Under the pieces are notes generated by a model. The model searched no databases. It was not told the origin of the DNA and saw nothing but the letters and a program-made list of their open reading frames with translations. Positions 30,823-40,681 of a DNA stretch of 64,000 bases are shown here, in pieces. The position numbers were made by a program, and so were the translations under genes. Position 1 is the first letter of the stretch. Each line of letters begins with the position of its first letter. Source of the DNA: Saccharomyces uvarum (taxonomy: Eukaryota; Ascomycota; Saccharomycetes; Saccharomycetales; Saccharomycetaceae); assembly GCA_947243795.1 (NCBI GenBank), contig OX365942.1, positions 62,001-126,000 of the forward strand. The letters are read 5' to 3'.

Positions 30823-31512
30823 TTACATCTTTTCCATCGGTATATTTCTCTCGCTTAAGATTCTTGTCAAGATGTTTAATTTTTCTTCGTCTTTCAAATT
30901 TCTTTTGATGACAATTTTTTCAATATATTGAACAGGGATACTAGTGCTTAAGAAAACATTATTCAGGGATTTAAACACTTTTATATCTTGAAGAAATGAG
31001 GGAGAATGGCATTTAATAAAAATATAGACGGTACTTGAAGCCCGCATCCCACTAATAACACCCTTCTCATGTAACATTCCCGGCGATAAATGGACATGAT
31101 TTCTGCTCATCGGCGATATCATGCCTGATTCAATGATATTTATAGTGGACTGGAGATTTGTCCCATGTATCAGCTCCTTTGGTAGCTGCGATACTTCAGT
31201 GATCGATTCAAGAACCTCATCTGATGGTTTGATCGATTTGATTGAATGTCCCTGGGTAGCACAAATCCACTCTTCACCCGCTTCGGATACCTTTATATGG
31301 AAACGTTGCTTATCATTCTCCTTGACAATGCGATGTATATCATCCAGTGTACATTTATGAGTTTTCAGTCTATTGTGGCTTAGTAGTTCTTTCACCGGAG
31401 TATAACCATTGGAATCAATAATCAAATTTTCCTTCATGGCCCCATGTCGAAGCAAATATGACAAAGCTTTGGAGATCTGCGTATCTCTTTTACCTTTTTG
31501 CGCTACTTGCAT
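30823..31512 (-). CDS. TPT1: tRNA 2'-phosphotransferase Tpt1
   Basis: The 229-residue enzyme (230 in S. cerevisiae) performs the last step of tRNA splicing: it moves the junction 2'-phosphate to NAD+, releasing ADP-ribose cyclic phosphate and nicotinamide. It is essential in yeast. KptA/Tpt1 family features are present: SKALSYLLRHG at ~18-28 with the conserved Arg-His, GYTPVKELL (~46-54), HGTNLQSTINIIESGMISPMSRNHVHLS (~116-143) with the NAD-binding His and Arg residues. It is convergent with ITR2, 169 bp between stops. Confidence 0.94.
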   Translation of the reverse strand: MQVAQKGKRDTQISKALSYLLRHGAMKENLIIDSNGYTPVKELLSHNRLKTHKCTLDDIHRIVKENDKQRFHIKVSEAGEEWICATQGHSIKSIKPSDEVLESITEVSQLPKELIHGTNLQSTINIIESGMISPMSRNHVHLSPGMLHEKGVISGMRASSTVYIFIKCHSPSFLQDIKVFKSLNNVFLSTSIPVQYIEKIVIKRNLKDEEKLNILTRILSERNIPMEKM

Positions 31513-31807
31513 CGTTATTGAACCTCGTATGTCTCACCAATTTTGCTGGATTATGTAAGAATGGTGTTCTGCTTTTTGCTTTTATCTCGACCACCTTGTT
31601 TTGCCGCGTCGTGTGTCAGTAAAAAAAATGCATCAACAATATACTAGCGGAAGAAATAGAGAAAAGTCAGAAGCCACTTTGGAGCTCATTCGTTTCAAAG
31701 CTCCGTTTCCTGCAAGTGTTTAATAAGGGAATTTGCTTCCCGGCCTTGAATTAAATTTATTCTGTTTTATATATTTACTTACTTATGCGGTCCAAAGACA
31801 CAACAAT

Positions 31808-32746
31808 TTAAGACTTGAAATTAATTAGTTCAGGTTGATTCAAACTTGAATGCATCAAAATATAGGATTGAATCAAAATAAAGAAGTGATAAAAAGCAGT
31901 ACCGGATATAAGGAGGTGGAAGAGGTACTCTGAATGGTTCCAACCCTCTTCCTTTTCATTTCGTCTGAACAACGATTCAGGAAATCTGGTCACATAGATC
32001 ATTGACGCTACCACCAGCGTCACAAGTTCCCAGGTGATTGCATTTAGTTTTATTCTATCTTTTAGATTTTCTAGACCATCAAAAGTGATGATAGCGGTCA
32101 ATAGCGGCAAAGAACAACAAATCACTGACACTGAAATAAAGAATACCGTTTTGTTAAATCTTTTGTAGGAGTTGAGTTTATCCGTCAATATAACAAAATA
32201 TGCTACTAGTCCTATGAAAGTCATCAATAGCGTAAAAATCTTGAAGAAGAACACATAATCATAGAACAGATAATAAAGGATCGTGATCTGTGAGGATATC
32301 AACAGGTTGATGTTCGCTAGATACGAGAACTTTTGCCAATGTTCGAGGTGCTGCTGTAAGGAAATATTTTTGATAAAATGGTAAATGAAATGGATCATGC
32401 AAAAGACGAAAACGTTTAATAAATAGAAATTGAATACGATATAATCCGTCATTGTTGTGGTGGTCGGGAACAAAGGTATTAAGTAAAAGTCCGTGAAGAA
32501 TATAAGCAAACAAAAGGAGGACATCGAGCCCAGAAGATATATCAACGCTACCAGCGACTCACTCCTGCTGGATTTATTTTTGTACTGCTTTTGCCATTTA
32601 GCCAAATCGTGGAACGGAAATCCCTTCTTCGTCTCTTTCGTCTCCGCATCCGCATTGGAAGCAACTTCTCCAGTTGCATCGCTATACTTTTCCGTAGCCG
32701 TCTTGCATTCGACTGGGTTTTGTTCTACTGTAGTCAATGAGGCCAT
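31808..32746 (-). CDS. IZH4: PAQR-family membrane protein Izh4
   Basis: The 312-residue member of the progestin/adipoQ receptor (haemolysin III) family has the same length as S. cerevisiae Izh4. About the first 60 residues are hydrophilic (EVASNADAETKETKKGF), followed by seven hydrophobic segments from ~65 to 305 (LVALIYLLGSMSSFCLLIFF, FNFYLLNVFVFCMIHFIYHF and others). The yeast IZH genes affect zinc and sterol homeostasis, and IZH4 responds to Zap1/Mga2 and fatty acids. Compared with the other IZH proteins, I see fewer of the conserved His/Asp residues, but I cannot align this here. Confidence 0.9.
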   Translation of the reverse strand: MASLTTVEQNPVECKTATEKYSDATGEVASNADAETKETKKGFPFHDLAKWQKQYKNKSSRSESLVALIYLLGSMSSFCLLIFFTDFYLIPLFPTTTTMTDYIVFNFYLLNVFVFCMIHFIYHFIKNISLQQHLEHWQKFSYLANINLLISSQITILYYLFYDYVFFFKIFTLLMTFIGLVAYFVILTDKLNSYKRFNKTVFFISVSVICCSLPLLTAIITFDGLENLKDRIKLNAITWELVTLVVASMIYVTRFPESLFRRNEKEEGWNHSEYLFHLLISGTAFYHFFILIQSYILMHSSLNQPELINFKS

Positions 32747-34046
32747 GCTGTCATATATATGTATCTTTTACAGCAATTTATATGCGCTGACAAGAAATAC
32801 AAGAAAACGAAAAAACCAACTAACCTCTTCTTTAATCTTTTCCTACTTTAATGCTACTTCTACTTCTATATATCCGGACCATATATATGAGTGTAAATCA
32901 TCTAGCTGTTGACACCAATGAGTATTTACAATTGAAACCCATTGAGCTCAACAGGCTTGCGTTGAATAATGTTGAGCTGCCCAACGAGGCCTTTTTTCGC
33001 GGAGTGCTGTCCGAATACTCCGAGCCTAAGCCAGCGCTCGAGGCTATATAAAGCACAGACCGGCTGTTTATTCTGTATCTTCAATCAAGCCTGTCGACCC
33101 CTTGACTTCGCACTTCTATGTCAGCCTTGGCTTTTATCTACCCTTGCATATACACGCCTTATGTGTAAACTGTAATGGTGCGTGTACGTATATGTATATA
33201 TATTTTATAGCTTTTGACGGGGGTTTTTCTTTGCATGGTTCAGAGGGTAATGGGCAGAGCATAGTCATTTTTCACTGGATATATATACATACAAGTTATC
33301 AGTAACGTTTTTGGCCCTTTACGCCTGCTGTCCTTTCTTGGCACCTGAATGAATGCACAGAAGCCACGTCACTGTCTAGAACTGGTTGAACACTGCTCAT
33401 TGTTTCCTGAGTTTGGATACAGTTGGTCATGATAACTGATTTGGTTTGGTGGCATCGGCGGCTGTCGCCCTAAATTGACACTCACCAAAAGTTCGAGTAT
33501 AAAATACATCAAAGTCGTTGTATGGCCAGAGGGAAGTGCTTGAAATATGAAGTCGACGTTTGTTCGACTGTGGCAAGCTATCGAGTCTTAGTTGATAGGG
33601 CGGAAAGTTTAGCCGCTGAAGCATAACCGGAGAGAGTCACGTGCAGAGCTCCGAAATCACACTATACGATATTGACGGAATAGCTTTTGACGTTTAGCAA
33701 TAATACCCCCACTGGAAGCGAGCATCTCCCAGTTATTCTAGTTTTTTCAAGGCACTATTATATCAATGTGCACTTTTAAAGCTTCACTCATGCTGTAAAA
33801 TTTTTTTACTCCGGGAACAGAAATAATAATTTGAACGACAAAATTATTACTATTTTGTCAATTTTCTTGGTGTTTTCGAAACTGGTATTCGTGTTCCAAG
33901 TGTGATTAGGGGTATACAAGAACGGGAAAATCAAATAAGATAGTTCAAACAGGAAAAGGAAGTAACATCTTAATGAACTGAGAAACCTCTGACCTATTAA
34001 AAAATAAAAGAAACAGAAGCCTATCCTTTTCTCTTCACTTCTGCAA
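32747..34046. other. 1.3-kb IZH4-PKH2 intergenic region
   Basis: Unusually long divergent gap. The IZH4-proximal part has a minus-strand TATA-like run (CATATATATGA, ~32879-32889). Further on are a TGAGCTCA palindrome (32943-32950), a 6-bp perfect inverted repeat CGGAGT/ACTCCG (33000-33022), a plus-strand TATATAAA (33045-33052), a URS1-like TCGGCGGCTG (33455-33464) and a Cbf1-type GTCACGTG (33636-33643). No protein gene is supported; S. cerevisiae YOL099C, a dubious ORF, maps near here. Confidence 0.5.
33045..33052 (+). promoter_or_regulatory. TATA box with upstream palindromes, ~1 kb before PKH2
   Basis: TATATAAA 23 bp after a CGGAGT/ACTCCG inverted repeat, with no annotated plus-strand gene for a kilobase. 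The first ATG after it (33118) opens a 16-codon frame ending at 33168. The arrangement looks like a core promoter for a long PKH2 leader, a noncoding RNA or a very small gene. Confidence 0.45.
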
Positions 34047-37000
34047 ATGTATTTTGATAAGGACAACTCCACAAGCCTCAGACCGTTGCTGCCAACGGAT
34101 GAACAAAAACTTAACATAAATCTGCTGACAAAAAAAGAAAAGCTATTGCATCTGGATCCGCATCTTGACATCAGAACCACTCCACAAAGAAGTACTTCAA
34201 ATAAAAATGTTGCTGATATACTTTTGGAAAAACAAAGGAGCACTAAGCCCATTATTCAAAAAGCTTTAACCAACACAGATAATTTTATTGAAATGTACCA
34301 TGATCAACAAGGAAAACGCCTTAATGAAAATGATATAGAGGAAGTAACGACTAACGATAATAACGGTAAAACTAACGCTAGCGCCAATGAATATGGCTAT
34401 GATTACGATTACAGTAATGATAATAACGATTCTAATGATCAGAAAGCTCTAGATAATATAGCGGGAAGTCCCAGCATAGAGAAGAGTCCAAACCAATCTA
34501 TAATTGAAAATGAAACCGCGTCTCACAATAAACTTTCATTGAAAGAGGCACCCACAATTCAGAAGCAAATAGTTAAAAAGGGCATTAAGGACTTCAAATT
34601 TGGCGCTGTGATAGGTGATGGTGCATATTCAACCGTGATGTTAGCAACATCGATTGATACCAAGAAAAAATACGCTGCAAAAGTGTTAAACAAGGAATAT
34701 CTAATACGCCAAAAAAAAGTGAAATACGTCAGCGTCGAAAAGATTGCTCTACAAAAGTTAAATAACTCCCATAGCGTGGTACGATTGTTTTCCACGTTCC
34801 AAGATGAATCAAGTTTATATTTCCTTTTAGAATACGCGCCCAATGGGGACTTCCTTTCTTTAATGAAAAAGTACGGCTCACTGGATGAAAACTGTGCTTG
34901 TTATTACGGTTCACAAATAATAGATGCAATTGATCACTTGCACGCCAGTGGCATAATTCACAGAGATATCAAACCAGAAAATATTTTGTTAGATGGAGAA
35001 ATGAGAATTAAATTAACTGATTTTGGGACTGCGAAGTTACTAGATCCTACAAATAACACTTCTTCCAAATCGAAATACGATTTGTCGACAAGATCAAAAT
35101 CCTTTGTTGGAACTGCAGAATACGTGTCTCCAGAATTGTTAAATGACAGTTTTACTGACTATCGTTGTGATATTTGGGCCTTTGGATGCATACTCTTCCA
35201 AATGATTGCTGGTAAACCTCCGTTCAAAGCCACTAACGAATACTTGACATTCCAGAAGGTAATGAAAGTTCAATATGCCTTCACACCGGGCTTCCCATTA
35301 ATCATTAGAGATTTAGTTAAGAAGATTCTTATGAAGAATTTAGACCAGAGGTTGACGATAAACCAGATTAAAGAACACCCTTTCTTCAAGGAAATGAACT
35401 TTAAAGATGGTTCCATTTGGTCGAGTACTCCTCCAGATATCAAGCCATATAAAATTAACGCCAAATCGATGCAGTCAATGCCAGGCTTAGGCGATAAGAA
35501 ACAGGCGAAAAAACCAATCAATGCACTTGTCAAAACACACCAAACAACGCCAAGACCAGCTTCAAATTCGTCATTAGAAACAACCGGGAATTCAACTGTG
35601 TATAGTAATAACAGCCATGATTCCACCGAAAGCGAGATATTCGTAAAGAAGAGACCCACTGACGAAAGAACAGCGCAAATCCTTGAAAACGCAAGAAAAG
35701 GTATCAATAGTAGGAAACATCAACCAAGCAAGAAAGCTTCAAGTGGTGCTGCATCGGCTGCATCGGCTGCATCGGCTGCATCGGCTGCCTTGACTAAGAA
35801 GGCGGCACAAAGTCATCTAACTTCCAGCTCAAAAAGTAGTAGATCGAGTTCACCTGCTACAACACCAAAACCGGGACATTATAAGCGTGCTCCATCTGCA
35901 GATGGTAAACCATTTGTCAAGTATTCATCTTCTTCGACGTCCGTTTTATCGTCAAGGGTTCCAGTGCCTTCCTACACCCCTCCAATTTCGCCACCTGTGA
36001 CACCATATGACTCGTATCAAATAACCCCACCATCTTCAGCAAGACAGCAGGGGTATTTTGAGGGTGAGATGGGGGCAGCTAAACCTTCTAGCAGGCAAGA
36101 TACAAGAAAAATTCCAGAATCACCTTTAATGAACAAACGCGATATACAATGGTCTTTTTACCTAAAAAATATCAATGAACATGTATTGAAGGCGGAAAAG
36201 TTAGATTTTGTTGTTGCCAACCCTAACACCTTGGAAAAAAGAATTATTAAAGTTAACGGTTCATTGCTAGATCCTCAATTGTTTGGGAAGCCTAGACAAA
36301 CTTTTTTATCTCAAGTAGCCAGAAGTGGTGGGGATGTGACAGGTTTTAGGAATGACCCGTCTCTCACCGCTTATTCGCAAACGGAAGATGCTTACTTTTT
36401 AAAGAACATAGTCGATTTACAGCTTTTAGAAGATGACTATCGTATTGAAGGTAGTGATTTGTCGGAACTGCTTACTGATGAAAACGGAGAAGAAGATAAA
36501 GGTAACCAAAATAGCACACCAACAGAAGATGATGATAAGCCTGAATCTAACAACAAAGGTAGTTCGGTTTTTTCTGGCAAGCTCAAAAAATTGTTTCACC
36601 CCACATTGGCAAATGAATCACTTTCTGCATCCAATGAAAAATGCAAGTGTTACAAAAGAACCGTTGTGATGACATCTTTTGGACGTTGTCTGGTATTCGC
36701 TAAGAGAAAGCAACCTAATCCTGTCACCAATTTAAAGTATGAACTAGAATATGATATCAACTTACGTCAGCAGGGAACAAAAATCAAAGAATTAGTCATT
36801 CCCTTAGAAATGGGAACTAATCATATGATTGTAATTCAAACACCTTACAAATCCTTTCTACTGAAGACTGACAAAAGGAGCACAAGCAAATTATTTTCTG
36901 TTCTCAAGAAAATGCTTAATTCGAATACGAATAAGATCGAAAAACAATTATTACAGAGAAATCAAAAAATAATAGAAAGAAGAACGTCATCATCCGGAAG

Positions 37001-37307
37001 AGGGTTGCCAATAGATCCACCATCCTCAAAATCTCCCTCTCCAAAACCTAGGCCGCATAGCCAAGCATCATCTATATCAAAGCATGATTCATTTTCGGAA
37101 TCGGTGAATAGTGCGAAGACAAACAGATCCAGTAGAATCTTTGAAACTTTTGTTAATGCTAAGGAACAAAATTCAAAAAAACACGCCACTATCCCGCTAG
37201 CAAGTAAATTAGTTAATGGGTTGCCCAAATCGCAAGTTGCCCTGGGATTGGGCCTGAACACAGGTACAAATTCAAACAACTCATCTGCAAAATCGAAGAG
37301 ATCATAA
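34047..37307 (+). CDS. PKH2: PDK1-like protein kinase Pkh2
   Basis: The 1086-residue Ser/Thr kinase (about 1081 in S. cerevisiae) is activated by sphingolipid long-chain bases. It phosphorylates the activation loops of Ypk1/2, Pkc1 and Sch9 and controls eisosomes and endocytosis with Pkh1. Kinase domain ~180-450: Gly loop GDGAYS, YAAK lysine (~212), HRDIKPEN from ~305, DFG at ~325, activation loop SFVGTAEYVSPE, DIWAFGCI. The long tail has Ser/Thr-Pro-rich segments, an Ala-Ala-Ser repeat, and a PH-like region at ~690-970 as in PDK1. A terminal basic, Ser-rich tail follows. The catalytic set is complete. PKH2 over PKH1 is by length and synteny. Confidence 0.94.
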   Translation: MYFDKDNSTSLRPLLPTDEQKLNINLLTKKEKLLHLDPHLDIRTTPQRSTSNKNVADILLEKQRSTKPIIQKALTNTDNFIEMYHDQQGKRLNENDIEEVTTNDNNGKTNASANEYGYDYDYSNDNNDSNDQKALDNIAGSPSIEKSPNQSIIENETASHNKLSLKEAPTIQKQIVKKGIKDFKFGAVIGDGAYSTVMLATSIDTKKKYAAKVLNKEYLIRQKKVKYVSVEKIALQKLNNSHSVVRLFSTFQDESSLYFLLEYAPNGDFLSLMKKYGSLDENCACYYGSQIIDAIDHLHASGIIHRDIKPENILLDGEMRIKLTDFGTAKLLDPTNNTSSKSKYDLSTRSKSFVGTAEYVSPELLNDSFTDYRCDIWAFGCILFQMIAGKPPFKATNEYLTFQKVMKVQYAFTPGFPLIIRDLVKKILMKNLDQRLTINQIKEHPFFKEMNFKDGSIWSSTPPDIKPYKINAKSMQSMPGLGDKKQAKKPINALVKTHQTTPRPASNSSLETTGNSTVYSNNSHDSTESEIFVKKRPTDERTAQILENARKGINSRKHQPSKKASSGAASAASAASAASAALTKKAAQSHLTSSSKSSRSSSPATTPKPGHYKRAPSADGKPFVKYSSSSTSVLSSRVPVPSYTPPISPPVTPYDSYQITPPSSARQQGYFEGEMGAAKPSSRQDTRKIPESPLMNKRDIQWSFYLKNINEHVLKAEKLDFVVANPNTLEKRIIKVNGSLLDPQLFGKPRQTFLSQVARSGGDVTGFRNDPSLTAYSQTEDAYFLKNIVDLQLLEDDYRIEGSDLSELLTDENGEEDKGNQNSTPTEDDDKPESNNKGSSVFSGKLKKLFHPTLANESLSASNEKCKCYKRTVVMTSFGRCLVFAKRKQPNPVTNLKYELEYDINLRQQGTKIKELVIPLEMGTNHMIVIQTPYKSFLLKTDKRSTSKLFSVLKKMLNSNTNKIEKQLLQRNQKIIERRTSSSGRGLPIDPPSSKSPSPKPRPHSQASSISKHDSFSESVNSAKTNRSSRIFETFVNAKEQNSKKHATIPLASKLVNGLPKSQVALGLGLNTGTNSNNSSAKSKRS
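35751..35786 (+). repeat. 9-bp tandem repeat in PKH2 (Ala-Ser-Ala)
   Basis: GCATCGGCT repeated four times perfectly, with a partial fifth copy, encoding Ala-Ser-Ala units in the disordered region after the kinase domain. The perfect identity of the units suggests recent slippage; the copy number probably varies between strains. Confidence 0.9.
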
Positions 37308-37564
37308 TAATTAATTCTGATAATAGGTACATAAATACTCCAAACCATATACATGTCTGTATATATATATATACGAAGCTAAAATGTTTATTTGGGTATT
37401 TTCAGCTTTCAATGTTTTAACATGGAAATAATACTAGAACGGAAAAGATGCTAACCTTTAAGGAAAGCATAAAACATATATTGCTAATTATTTGTATTTG
37501 GAATCATGCATCTGCTATTACGTTCAGTAATCAGTGTACAAAAACTGCTCTCAAAAAGCTACAT

Positions 37565-40500
37565 TCATGCTTTTTCATCTTCATCACTATCAAGGTCTTC
37601 TTCCTCATCATCTTCTAGTTCTTCTATTTCGACAGTGAAACCTTGAGTTTCAAGGAACTCTTGAACAGATTCCAATTTACCTGGATGACAGCTTACAAAC
37701 GCAACACTCTTTTTGGGGTCAAACAAATTAACAAAATACTTCTGCATAACATTTTTTAGATCAATTTTAGTAACATTTTGTAACCTTTCCAAGTACAACT
37801 CATTAAAGTTATTTCCTCTTTGCAAACAGAATTCATCTGTGTATCTAGACAAAGCTGTTTCAAAGTATCCACATTCAATAGTAGCCATTCTGTTAATAAT
37901 ACTACTAATGGCACCTTGAATCAGCTGTTCATCAAATATCACGGCACCGAAAGCATAATCTTGAACAATCTGTTTACCAGCTTCGTAACACTTAATGATA
38001 TCAGCACCACGATAAATGTTGAATCCCCAAGAGTTCACTTCACATAATTTTGACATATTGGCGCCATAAGCTAACCCAGCACCACGAATTCCCTTCCAAA
38101 ATGGACCTTCAACGCACTGTAAGTATTCAGAAGCTAATGAAACCATTGCGTATTCAGGATCATGGTAGTTCAAATCAAATGGAACCGAAGTTATTAGATT
38201 CATGTAAGCAGATTCTGAGGCAGGTGTTGTTATTATAAAAGCCTTTTCACCAGGATTTTTGCATAGTGGTGAGACAGAGCCCAGGGCTCTTGGAACAGGG
38301 GGAATTCTCAACTTTTCAACGGCATGTTCAATATTCAAGGACTTGATTAAGGGATTCCATGGTTCATAAACATCTGGAATCTTTGAAATGTCACCAAGGA
38401 CCAAAATGTGAAACTTACTAAAATTTGACCTCAGTTGATTCCTCATTGTTTCTATTCTTGGTAAAATTTCTTTCTTAAAATTCCCGTTTTCAATCTCTTC
38501 CAATATTTCTTTTAATTTCGTTTCAACAAACAATGGATCAGTGGATTTTTTCAGTGATCTTTCTGAATACAGGTTTCTATTGGTTAGAGAATCCAACATA
38601 ACACTACCTTCTCTTTTCCATTCTACAATAGAATTTAAGTAATTTTCTAAAAGAACACGAACACGTTTTTCATCAAAAACAATATCGAATAAACAATGCT
38701 TAATCCATTGGACAGATTGGGAATAATTACCAGCTTTGCATTGAATTCTAAAGTCAATGAAATCGGGGCAAGAGCCTTGCAAGCCTTGACTAATTTGCGC
38801 GTCAACAGTCTCTGATTTTAGCTTAGCGACGACTTCTTCATATGACAACATAGTTTCTGCATTTGTTTCTTTATCAAAAATTTTCATTGGCATGGAAAAT
38901 AACTCATCAAATATGTTATAATAGGGCAAAAGCGAAGTATCTTTTATAGAAGTAGAATTGACCAAACAGTGCAGCTCTATAAATTGAGAGGGGAAATGAT
39001 TTAAGTGAACAAAAAGAGGAAAACCGTCAGGTTTCACCTTTAAAATTTCTCTGGTCATTGGATCATTCATATCATTATTCTCATATGAATCGACAATCGC
39101 AATACTTTTTGTATTAACAAATTCGACACTCTTGGAGGGATTTTCAATTTCAAATTTCTGTAGCAAAGATCTTGGAATTGGCCTATCGTTAATTTCTTTT
39201 GCATTATTTACTTGGGTTAATAAATCCAGTTTTTTCTTTTCATCAAATTCAGCTTCCCTTTGTTTTATCAAACCCAACCTTTCTGTTTCTAGTCGCTCAT
39301 ACATTTGGGGACTTGGCTTAGCCATGACTATAACCGGTTTATTGTCCACGAATATTCTACCCAACAGCTTCTCCCAGTCCTTTTGAGACCATTGTAGTAA
39401 AGAGTCGAAATCACTTAAATCTTTAAGGGAGGAAACCAACGAAGAGCCATCTTCATAACCATAAATGTAATCAGTGATAGCAGCATTAGACAATGCAGAC
39501 TCGCCATTTTTTTCATTATTTAACAGGTATTCCCATTTGGTGTTTTCGACCACTTGTCTCACTCTTGGTAAATCAATTTTATGATTTTTCATAATTTCCA
39601 ATACCGCATCCTTCGTTGCAGCTAATTTTTCTGTAGGGACACCGTGAATACCCAAATTAATTATGGTTCTCATAAAATCATCTGTCCAATAGTCAGTAGA
39701 ATTTGCCATGGGATCGTCGATTTCAACCAATTCCTTAGTAAATACCGCCAATGCCGACTCCGTGAAGTAGTCCATTAGTACAGACACCGCTAGATCATTA
39801 AGAAAATCGGTATAAGGTACACCAATCCAAGAGAAAAACAAGTCGCTTTGACTCTCATCAAGTTCAGGAAATTCCACGGTGGATTCGGTGATTTTTTCTC
39901 TAGATTCGGGTATATGTGACAGCTTATTATCTAAGAATGGTCTTTTCTTTGGCATAGTGGACGGAATCTCCGGTAGAGTATCATCCCACTCTTGCATGAC
40001 GGCCAACAGTTCATCCGTTGGAACGTTACCACAAATAATCACACAAAGATTGTCAGAAGAATACAAAGATTTGTGAAATTCTCTGATTTCTTCGTTGGTC
40101 AAAGTCCTTAAGTTTTTGGTTAAACCACCAGTTTCTGACCGATAACCGCTTCCTTCAGGAAACATTAATCGTTGCTTTTCTAGGGCTGAAATATACCAAC
40201 TTTGGGTTTCGATGGCTTCCATTTCACTAAATACCACACCTTTATCGCTCAAATTTTCTGGATCGACATGGTAAACCTCAGTTAAGCAAGCTTCTTCAGT
40301 TAAAGTTGGATTCAGAATATGGTCTAGATAAACAGGTAACAACTTGGAAAACCCCTTCCAACCAGCACTGGCCAGTGTATAGACGGTTTGATCAGTATCA
40401 GTCCAAGCGTTGGTAACAGACATTGACAGGTTACCAGCAGTATCCAATAAACCTTTATATGGATGAGAATTAGAGCCCATGAAGATCAAATGTTCTAAAG

Positions 40501-40681
40501 TATGAGGAGCGCCTGAATCATTGAGGCATTCTGTAGGAACAGCGAAATAACCGTGAACCAACGTAGAGGTCTTGTGGTTTATGTGAACAAGTTGCAATTT
40601 GGTTCTTTGCGAAATGTATTTGGTTATGTGATATTGTGGGACATAATCCGGTTGAAATGATACGACCTTGTGGAACCCCAT
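37565..40681 (-). CDS. SDD3: M16-family metalloprotease-like protein Sdd3 (YOL098C)
   Basis: From the Met at 40681 the product is 1038 residues; S. cerevisiae YOL098C is about 1037. It belongs to the pitrilysin/insulinase (M16) family, close to the presequence-protease/Cym1-like branch. The inverted zinc motif HTLEH (HxxEH) lies at residues 60-64, directly followed by LIFMGSNSHPY. There are four M16-type domains and a very acidic tail (EELEDDEEEDLDSDED). Both zinc His and the catalytic Glu are present, so activity is plausible; substrates are unknown. The frame is open 22 codons further upstream to an ATG at 40747, and that extension looks like a mitochondrial presequence (see findings). Confidence 0.91.
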   Translation of the reverse strand: MGFHKVVSFQPDYVPQYHITKYISQRTKLQLVHINHKTSTLVHGYFAVPTECLNDSGAPHTLEHLIFMGSNSHPYKGLLDTAGNLSMSVTNAWTDTDQTVYTLASAGWKGFSKLLPVYLDHILNPTLTEEACLTEVYHVDPENLSDKGVVFSEMEAIETQSWYISALEKQRLMFPEGSGYRSETGGLTKNLRTLTNEEIREFHKSLYSSDNLCVIICGNVPTDELLAVMQEWDDTLPEIPSTMPKKRPFLDNKLSHIPESREKITESTVEFPELDESQSDLFFSWIGVPYTDFLNDLAVSVLMDYFTESALAVFTKELVEIDDPMANSTDYWTDDFMRTIINLGIHGVPTEKLAATKDAVLEIMKNHKIDLPRVRQVVENTKWEYLLNNEKNGESALSNAAITDYIYGYEDGSSLVSSLKDLSDFDSLLQWSQKDWEKLLGRIFVDNKPVIVMAKPSPQMYERLETERLGLIKQREAEFDEKKKLDLLTQVNNAKEINDRPIPRSLLQKFEIENPSKSVEFVNTKSIAIVDSYENNDMNDPMTREILKVKPDGFPLFVHLNHFPSQFIELHCLVNSTSIKDTSLLPYYNIFDELFSMPMKIFDKETNAETMLSYEEVVAKLKSETVDAQISQGLQGSCPDFIDFRIQCKAGNYSQSVQWIKHCLFDIVFDEKRVRVLLENYLNSIVEWKREGSVMLDSLTNRNLYSERSLKKSTDPLFVETKLKEILEEIENGNFKKEILPRIETMRNQLRSNFSKFHILVLGDISKIPDVYEPWNPLIKSLNIEHAVEKLRIPPVPRALGSVSPLCKNPGEKAFIITTPASESAYMNLITSVPFDLNYHDPEYAMVSLASEYLQCVEGPFWKGIRGAGLAYGANMSKLCEVNSWGFNIYRGADIIKCYEAGKQIVQDYAFGAVIFDEQLIQGAISSIINRMATIECGYFETALSRYTDEFCLQRGNNFNELYLERLQNVTKIDLKNVMQKYFVNLFDPKKSVAFVSCHPGKLESVQEFLETQGFTVEIEELEDDEEEDLDSDEDEKA

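Noticed and set aside
32851-33175. Overlapping 66- and 68-codon plus-strand frames in the IZH4-PKH2 gap
   Set aside because: No similarity to known proteins; they span the palindrome/TATA block and are probably chance.
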